Source: a bacterium
GTDB lineage: Bacteria > Electryoneota > RPQS01
Direction of reading: 5' to 3'
Assembly: GCA_016702305.1 (NCBI GenBank)
Contig: JADJEH010000017.1
Coordinates: 496,001-560,000, forward strand
Length of the DNA: 64,000 nucleotides
Shown piece after piece: positions 60,428 through 64,000 of the stretch (positions are counted from its first letter, which is position 1; every line of letters begins with the position of its first letter). The notes under the pieces were generated by a model. That model did not search any database and was not told the DNA's origin. It was given only the letters and a program-made list of their open reading frames with translations. Position numbers and translations under genes: made by a program.

Positions 60428-61156
60428 TTGAAAGCAATTCTTTTTGGCATTCTTCTACTTGGCTTGGGTCTCGCGGGGGCGTCGGCGCAAACGCTCGATT
60501 CACTGCGCATCGCCGCGCAGACCGCCGTGGACGAAGGACGCTTTGAAGAAGCCGAACTGACGGCCTTGCGCGGACTGCGGGCGGCCGAGGGCGTGGATGA
60601 TTTGGCCGAAATTCCCTTCCGCTTTGTGCTCGCCACAATATATGTCGCGCGTGAACAACAGGGCTTCGCGCTGTCCGAGTTCCGCCGCATTATCGCCATC
60701 AATCCCGCCTTCGAAGTGGACCCCGTGTTGACCTCGCCGAAGATCGTGACGGTGTTCGGTCAAGCCAAACGCGAATATGTCGAGCAGGTGCTCTCGCAAC
60801 CGGAAGCCTATCGTTTGCCTGAAGCGGATGCGAAACTCTCAGCCTCTTGGCGCAGCGCGATGCTGCCCGGCTGGGGTCAAGTCTATAAACAGCAGCGCGT
60901 GAAAGCGACTGTGTTTGGTGTCCTGCAAGCGGCTACGCTGGCGGCGTTTGTCGCGTTCATCGTCGAGACGAACACGCGCAAGAGTGACTATCTGGACGTG
61001 AACGTATACGGCAGTCCGCTGCTTGAAGAGCGCTACAACGATTACCAGAGCGCCTACCGCACGCGCAATATTCTGGGTTACCTGACGCTCGGCGTGTACT
61101 TAGCCAACTACTACGACGCGCTTTATGCGCCGGTGAGGAAGAATAGTAAGCCTTGA
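60428..61156 (+). CDS. Secreted DUF5683-like protein
   Basis: A 242-residue protein from TTG 60428. Signal peptide ILLLGLGLAGASAQ. Residues 20-125 are TPR-like helices (AAQTAVDEGRFEEAELTALRGLRAA), and then SWRSAMLPGWGQVYKQQRVKATVFGVLQAA marks the DUF5683 region, with one or two membrane segments. Proteins of this type are common in FCB-group genomes and are of unknown function. The stop overlaps the next glycosyltransferase start (TTGA). Confidence 0.75.
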   Translation: MKAILFGILLLGLGLAGASAQTLDSLRIAAQTAVDEGRFEEAELTALRGLRAAEGVDDLAEIPFRFVLATIYVAREQQGFALSEFRRIIAINPAFEVDPVLTSPKIVTVFGQAKREYVEQVLSQPEAYRLPEADAKLSASWRSAMLPGWGQVYKQQRVKATVFGVLQAATLAAFVAFIVETNTRKSDYLDVNVYGSPLLEERYNDYQSAYRTRNILGYLTLGVYLANYYDALYAPVRKNSKP

Positions 61157-62292
61157 ACATCGTCTTTGTCGGGCCGGCATGGCCATATCGCGGAGGCATC
61201 GCGGAAACGACGAACGCGCTCTATAAGACGTTTGTCGAACGCGGGCACAATGTGCATATCGTCGGGTTCAAGAAGCAGTTTCCCAAGCTGCTCTTTCCCG
61301 GGCAGACGCAGCTTGACACGTCGCGCGACATGAGCCTGCCATCGCAGCGCACGCTGATTCCGTGGATGCCGCATACGTGGCCCGCGACTGCCCAAGCGAT
61401 TCGCGCCCACAAGCCCGATCTGCTGATCTATAAGTGGTGGATACCGTTCATGGGCCCGGCGTTCTGGGGCGTGTCGAAGCTGCTGGGCGACGACTACATT
61501 CGCAAAACGGCCTTCGTCTGCCATAATGTGCTGCCGCACGAGAAGCGCTTCGGCGATATTCCGTTTACGAAGATGGCGCTGGGACGCGGATCGTTCATCA
61601 TGACCTTGAGCATGGCCGAAGCCGATACGGCGCGCGGTTTGTTTCCTGACTGGAAGTCTGAACAGATTCGCGCCACGCCGCTGCCGGTCTATGAATGCTA
61701 TGAGCCGTTCACCGAAGGCCCTGCCGCCGCGCGCGCGAAACTCGCTATTGACGCGAAGAAGCTGCTGCTGTTTTTTGGCTTGGTGCGGCACTACAAAGGC
61801 GTTGATGTGCTGCTGCAGGCGATGCCGGAAATCATTCGCCGCGATCCGGAGATCAAGCTCGTCGTTGCCGGTGAATATTACGACGGCCAGGAGAAGTACG
61901 AGAAGCTCATTGACGACCTGGGTATTCGCGACCATGTGATCGTGCGGCCCTATTTCATTCCGTCGCACGAGATCGGCACGTATTTGGCCGCAGCCGACTT
62001 GAACGTCTTGCCGTATCGTCACGCGACGCAATCGGGAATTCTCGTGACGGCCTATTCGCACGGCTGTCCGGTGCTGGTTACCCGCGTCGGTGGTTTATGG
62101 GAAGTCGTAGACGAAGGCAAAAGCGGTTTTGTCGTAGAGCGCGAGAACCCGCAAGCGATTGCGGATACGGTCGCAAAATTTTATGCCAGCGGCGGCCGCG
62201 CCACCTACGAAACGCACGTGCGCGAAAAGGCCAAAGAATTCTCATGGCACCGGCCCTGTGAGATATTAGAGGCTTTTGCAAACAAACTGTAG
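61153..62292 (+). CDS. Glycosyltransferase family 4
   Basis: A 379-residue GT-B enzyme starting at TTG 61153 (NIVFVGPAWPYRGGIAETTNALYKTFVERGHNVHI). Donor side LLFFGLVRHYKGVDVLLQA; LNVLPYRHATQSGILVTAYSHGCPVLVTRVGG in the C-terminal part. Overlaps the preceding stop by 4 nt (TTGA). Transfers a sugar to an envelope glycan. Followed by palindromic repeat modules at 62304-62360. Confidence 0.87.
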   Translation: MNIVFVGPAWPYRGGIAETTNALYKTFVERGHNVHIVGFKKQFPKLLFPGQTQLDTSRDMSLPSQRTLIPWMPHTWPATAQAIRAHKPDLLIYKWWIPFMGPAFWGVSKLLGDDYIRKTAFVCHNVLPHEKRFGDIPFTKMALGRGSFIMTLSMAEADTARGLFPDWKSEQIRATPLPVYECYEPFTEGPAAARAKLAIDAKKLLLFFGLVRHYKGVDVLLQAMPEIIRRDPEIKLVVAGEYYDGQEKYEKLIDDLGIRDHVIVRPYFIPSHEIGTYLAAADLNVLPYRHATQSGILVTAYSHGCPVLVTRVGGLWEVVDEGKSGFVVERENPQAIADTVAKFYASGGRATYETHVREKAKEFSWHRPCEILEAFANKL

Positions 62293-62305
62293 CTGCACAA
62301 CGATG

Positions 62306-62396
62306 CGGGGCACCCGCAGCGGGTGCCGCCGCGAAAATTGTCCGGCCAGAGGCCGGACCTAGGTTTATCCTTCATCCTACATCCCTTATCCCTTGT
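62306..62396. repeat. Palindromic modules and degenerate heptamer repeat
   Basis: GGGGCACCCGCAGCGGGTGCC (62307-62327) and TCCGGCCAGAGGCCGGACCT (62341-62360) are two different hairpins; the second is a variant of the GTCGAGCC module. They are followed by a C/T-rich TTCATCC-type run (about 62366-62396) that reaches the next start codon. Confidence 0.6.
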
Positions 62397-63217
62397 CAGA
62401 TCACGCCATAGATTACGATCCCGTCAAAGCATCGCTGGGCCGCGTCGTCGCGCGTCAGGCGCTGCTGCGCCGGTTGTTTTACACGATGCTGGGCGCGCTG
62501 TTCCTGCGCAATTGGTATATTCGCCGTGAGCTCAACCGTGTTCGCAACACGAAGCCGAAGTGGGATATCTTTGACGCCGGTTCGGGGTTCGGTCAGTTCT
62601 CTTACAAGATGGCCAAGACTTTTCCCAACGCCACGGTCTATGCGATAGACGTGAAGGAAGAGCAGATCGAAGACTGCACGTGGTTCTCGAAGGCCGTGGG
62701 TCAGACCAACGTGAGCTTCAACATCGGCGATCTGGTCGAGTACCGCAAGCCCGAAGCGTACGATCTGATTCTCAACACCGACGTGCTCGAGCACGTGCTG
62801 GAAGATGAGAAGATGTGGGGAAACTTCTTTGCGAGTCTGCGCAGCGGCGGCTACATGATCGCCACCACGCCAAGTTCAAGCGAAGGCCAGCGCGAATACG
62901 CCGAAGGGGATATCTCAGTCATCGGCGAGCATGTGCGGGAAGGGTACTCCAAACAGGAATTCATAGACAAGGCGACCCGCGCCGGATTCAAGATTGAGCG
63001 GCTCGACTATTCCTACGGACCCTTCTGGGGCGCGTTGGCGTGGAAGATTCTCCAGCGCATTCCGATGCAAATGCTGTCCATCTCCAAACTGTTCTTCGTC
63101 ATCGTCGCGCCGTGGATGGTTTTGCTCTACCCAATTGCGGCGTTCGCGATGTGGATGGACATGCGGACCAATAACGCCAAAGGCGGCGGCTGGATCTTCG
63201 TGGGCCGCAAGCCGTAA
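62393..63217 (+). CDS. SAM-dependent methyltransferase
   Basis: A 274-residue protein, probably from TTG 62393. Motif I FDAGSGFGQFSYKMAK, then VYAIDVKEEQI, YDLILNTDVLEHVLEDEKMW and LRSGGYMIATTPSS form a class I methyltransferase core. The C-terminus has two hydrophobic stretches (LSISKLFFVIVAPWMVLLYPIAAFAMWM) that may anchor it to the membrane. Similar plan to the methyltransferase at 10218. The start is weak, as the ribosome site is replaced by the repeat. Glycan or lipid methylation is plausible. Confidence 0.82.
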   Translation: MSDHAIDYDPVKASLGRVVARQALLRRLFYTMLGALFLRNWYIRRELNRVRNTKPKWDIFDAGSGFGQFSYKMAKTFPNATVYAIDVKEEQIEDCTWFSKAVGQTNVSFNIGDLVEYRKPEAYDLILNTDVLEHVLEDEKMWGNFFASLRSGGYMIATTPSSSEGQREYAEGDISVIGEHVREGYSKQEFIDKATRAGFKIERLDYSYGPFWGALAWKILQRIPMQMLSISKLFFVIVAPWMVLLYPIAAFAMWMDMRTNNAKGGGWIFVGRKP

Positions 63218-63245
63218 CGAAATCGTTCGGCCAAACCAGAATGAG

Positions 63246-63278
63246 ACGAGGTGGTTTTTTGAAACCACCTCGTTTTGT
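63246..63278 (+). terminator. Strong rho-independent terminator
   Basis: Twelve pairs, ACGAGGTGGTTT (63246-63257) with AAACCACCTCGT (63262-63273), loop TTTG, then TTTTGTTTTT. Confidence 0.93.
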
Positions 63279-63527
63279 TTTTCTGGGCCGTGGACGAATG
63301 AAAACACCCGAAACGCAAATTGCCCACGCGGTTGAATTCGCGCAACGCAGTTCCACCAATGGTTGAGAAGGCGCGACACACGCCTACAGGGTCGTCAATC
63401 TAAACGCTGATTCTTCCTACTGTTCGTTGTACCCATTGCATTATACGACACTGGCGCATGGCTTGCCAAAAGCAGATACGTCAGATGGAATCACATGCAT
63501 GCACGAACTTGTGCGAGGAGAATAACG
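63279..63527. other. Intergenic region
   Basis: After the terminator, no gene is evident. GAGGAG at 63515-63520 is the ribosome binding site of the next gene. No recurrent repeat of the dispersed families was found. Confidence 0.5.
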
Positions 63528-64000
63528 ATGAAAACCCTATGGATGATCGTGACCCTATGCGGACTGTTGCTCGGTTCGGCTTTCGCTCAGAGCTTTGACG
63601 TGGTGGCAACGCCGGAATTTGCTACCGAGGTATACAGCACCGTCGCGTGGGGCGATGTTGACAACAACGGCTACCCAGACCTGTTCTGCGGCGCGTCGGG
63701 GGACGCCGTCAGCCAGCTCTACCTTAATAGCGGGAGCGGTTGGAGCGATGGCGCGGAGTGGTTTGACTTCCCGTCAATCACTAATGTGCGCACCGCGCGT
63801 CTGGTGGACTACAATCAGGACGGTTTGCTCGACCTGTTCTGTCTGACGAGCGAGGGCGATGGAGTCGCGCTGTATCGCCAGACTGAGTCGCGCCGCTTCC
63901 AGCCGGTAGCGCTCGACCTCGATGGTCAAACCGATGAGGCCATTCGCGCCGCCGTTTGGTGCGACGCCGACTTGGACGGCAATCTCGATCTGCTGCTCAG
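63528..64000 (+). CDS. Secreted FG-GAP/VCBS-repeat protein (3' end outside window)
   Basis: ATG 63528 with GAGGAG seven nt upstream; signal peptide WMIVTLCGLLLGSAFAQ. Repeats with calcium-binding Asp-x-Asp patterns follow (AWGDVDNNGYPDLFCG, LVDYNQDGLLDLFCL, WCDADLDGNLDLLL), the FG-GAP/VCBS pattern of seven-bladed propellers on surface or secreted proteins. The gene continues past the end of the window, so length and any sorting domain cannot be judged. Confidence 0.88.
   Translation, partial: MKTLWMIVTLCGLLLGSAFAQSFDVVATPEFATEVYSTVAWGDVDNNGYPDLFCGASGDAVSQLYLNSGSGWSDGAEWFDFPSITNVRTARLVDYNQDGLLDLFCLTSEGDGVALYRQTESRRFQPVALDLDGQTDEAIRAAVWCDADLDGNLDLLL

Noticed and set aside
1..64000. CRISPR arrays, prophage, insertion sequences, rRNA and tRNA genes
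   Set aside because: Read for regular spaced repeats, transposase or integrase motifs and tRNA T-loops; none was convincing, though a by-eye search can miss a tRNA.

Overview
The window is a bacterial chromosome segment with moderately high G+C. I infer a Gram-negative member of the FCB (Fibrobacteres-Chlorobi-Bacteroidetes) group or a related candidate phylum. Three secreted proteins end in an 'NPFNP' type sorting domain (type IX-like C-terminal domain) and there is an orphan remnant of a fourth. Beta-propeller surface proteins, cohesin/dockerin-like modules, lipoproteins and lipopolysaccharide genes (HldD, heptosyltransferase, MsbA-like ABC exporter) fit the same picture. I cannot place it to phylum from the sequence alone. 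I see no rRNA, tRNA, CRISPR array, prophage or insertion sequence.

Layout. 1-5.4 kb: pirin (cut by the window start), two secreted beta-propeller proteins, and an ECF sigma factor with a membrane partner. 5.4-10 kb (minus strand): a TPR-plus-thioredoxin protein interrupted by one in-frame TGA, a ChaN-like lipoprotein, a small secreted protein and a BNR surface protein. 10-17 kb: polysaccharide-type genes (methyltransferase, flippase, PHP phosphoesterase, HisC-like aminotransferase, asparagine-synthase-like protein, glycosyltransferase). 17.4-20.3 kb: feoA-feoB iron transport with a small membrane protein. 20.3-27.5 kb: a tightly overlapped envelope operon (GT4, ABC exporter, GT4, membrane metallophosphoesterase, heptosyltransferase). 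27.5-38 kb: S4 protein, M28 peptidase with PDZ domain, TolB-like propeller, clostripain-type protease, esterase, outer-membrane-like protein and two lipoproteins. 38-43 kb: a 1.6-thousand-residue surface protein. 43-50 kb: HldD coupled to a GH13 enzyme, FKBP, CutA, YceI, HU, FmdB-type and AbrB-type small proteins, and an M23 peptidase. 50-64 kb: GH53, a Sua5/YciO family protein, CPBP protease, EtfB, carbonic anhydrase, beta-helix protein, SpoIIE phosphatase, GDP-mannose dehydratase, EtfA, GT4, a methyltransferase and the start of a VCBS-repeat protein.

Main discovery. The gene at 5372-6481 (minus) reads through a TGA exactly where the first cysteine of a thioredoxin CxxC motif should be (TGA-Gln-Thr-Cys). 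The 17 nucleotides at 5698-5682 can fold into a hairpin with a bulged U and a GGUC loop, the same arrangement I recall for the E. coli fdhF SECIS. I interpret it as a selenoprotein of the TlpA/redoxin type with TPR-like helices in front.

Caution. At least six other genes carry frameshifts, often near short homopolymers, so the assembly probably contains indel errors. The TGA is a substitution-type difference, not an indel, so it needs a separate explanation. Intergenic regions carry recurring palindromic repeat modules, a recurrent terminator stem and degenerate heptanucleotide repeats.
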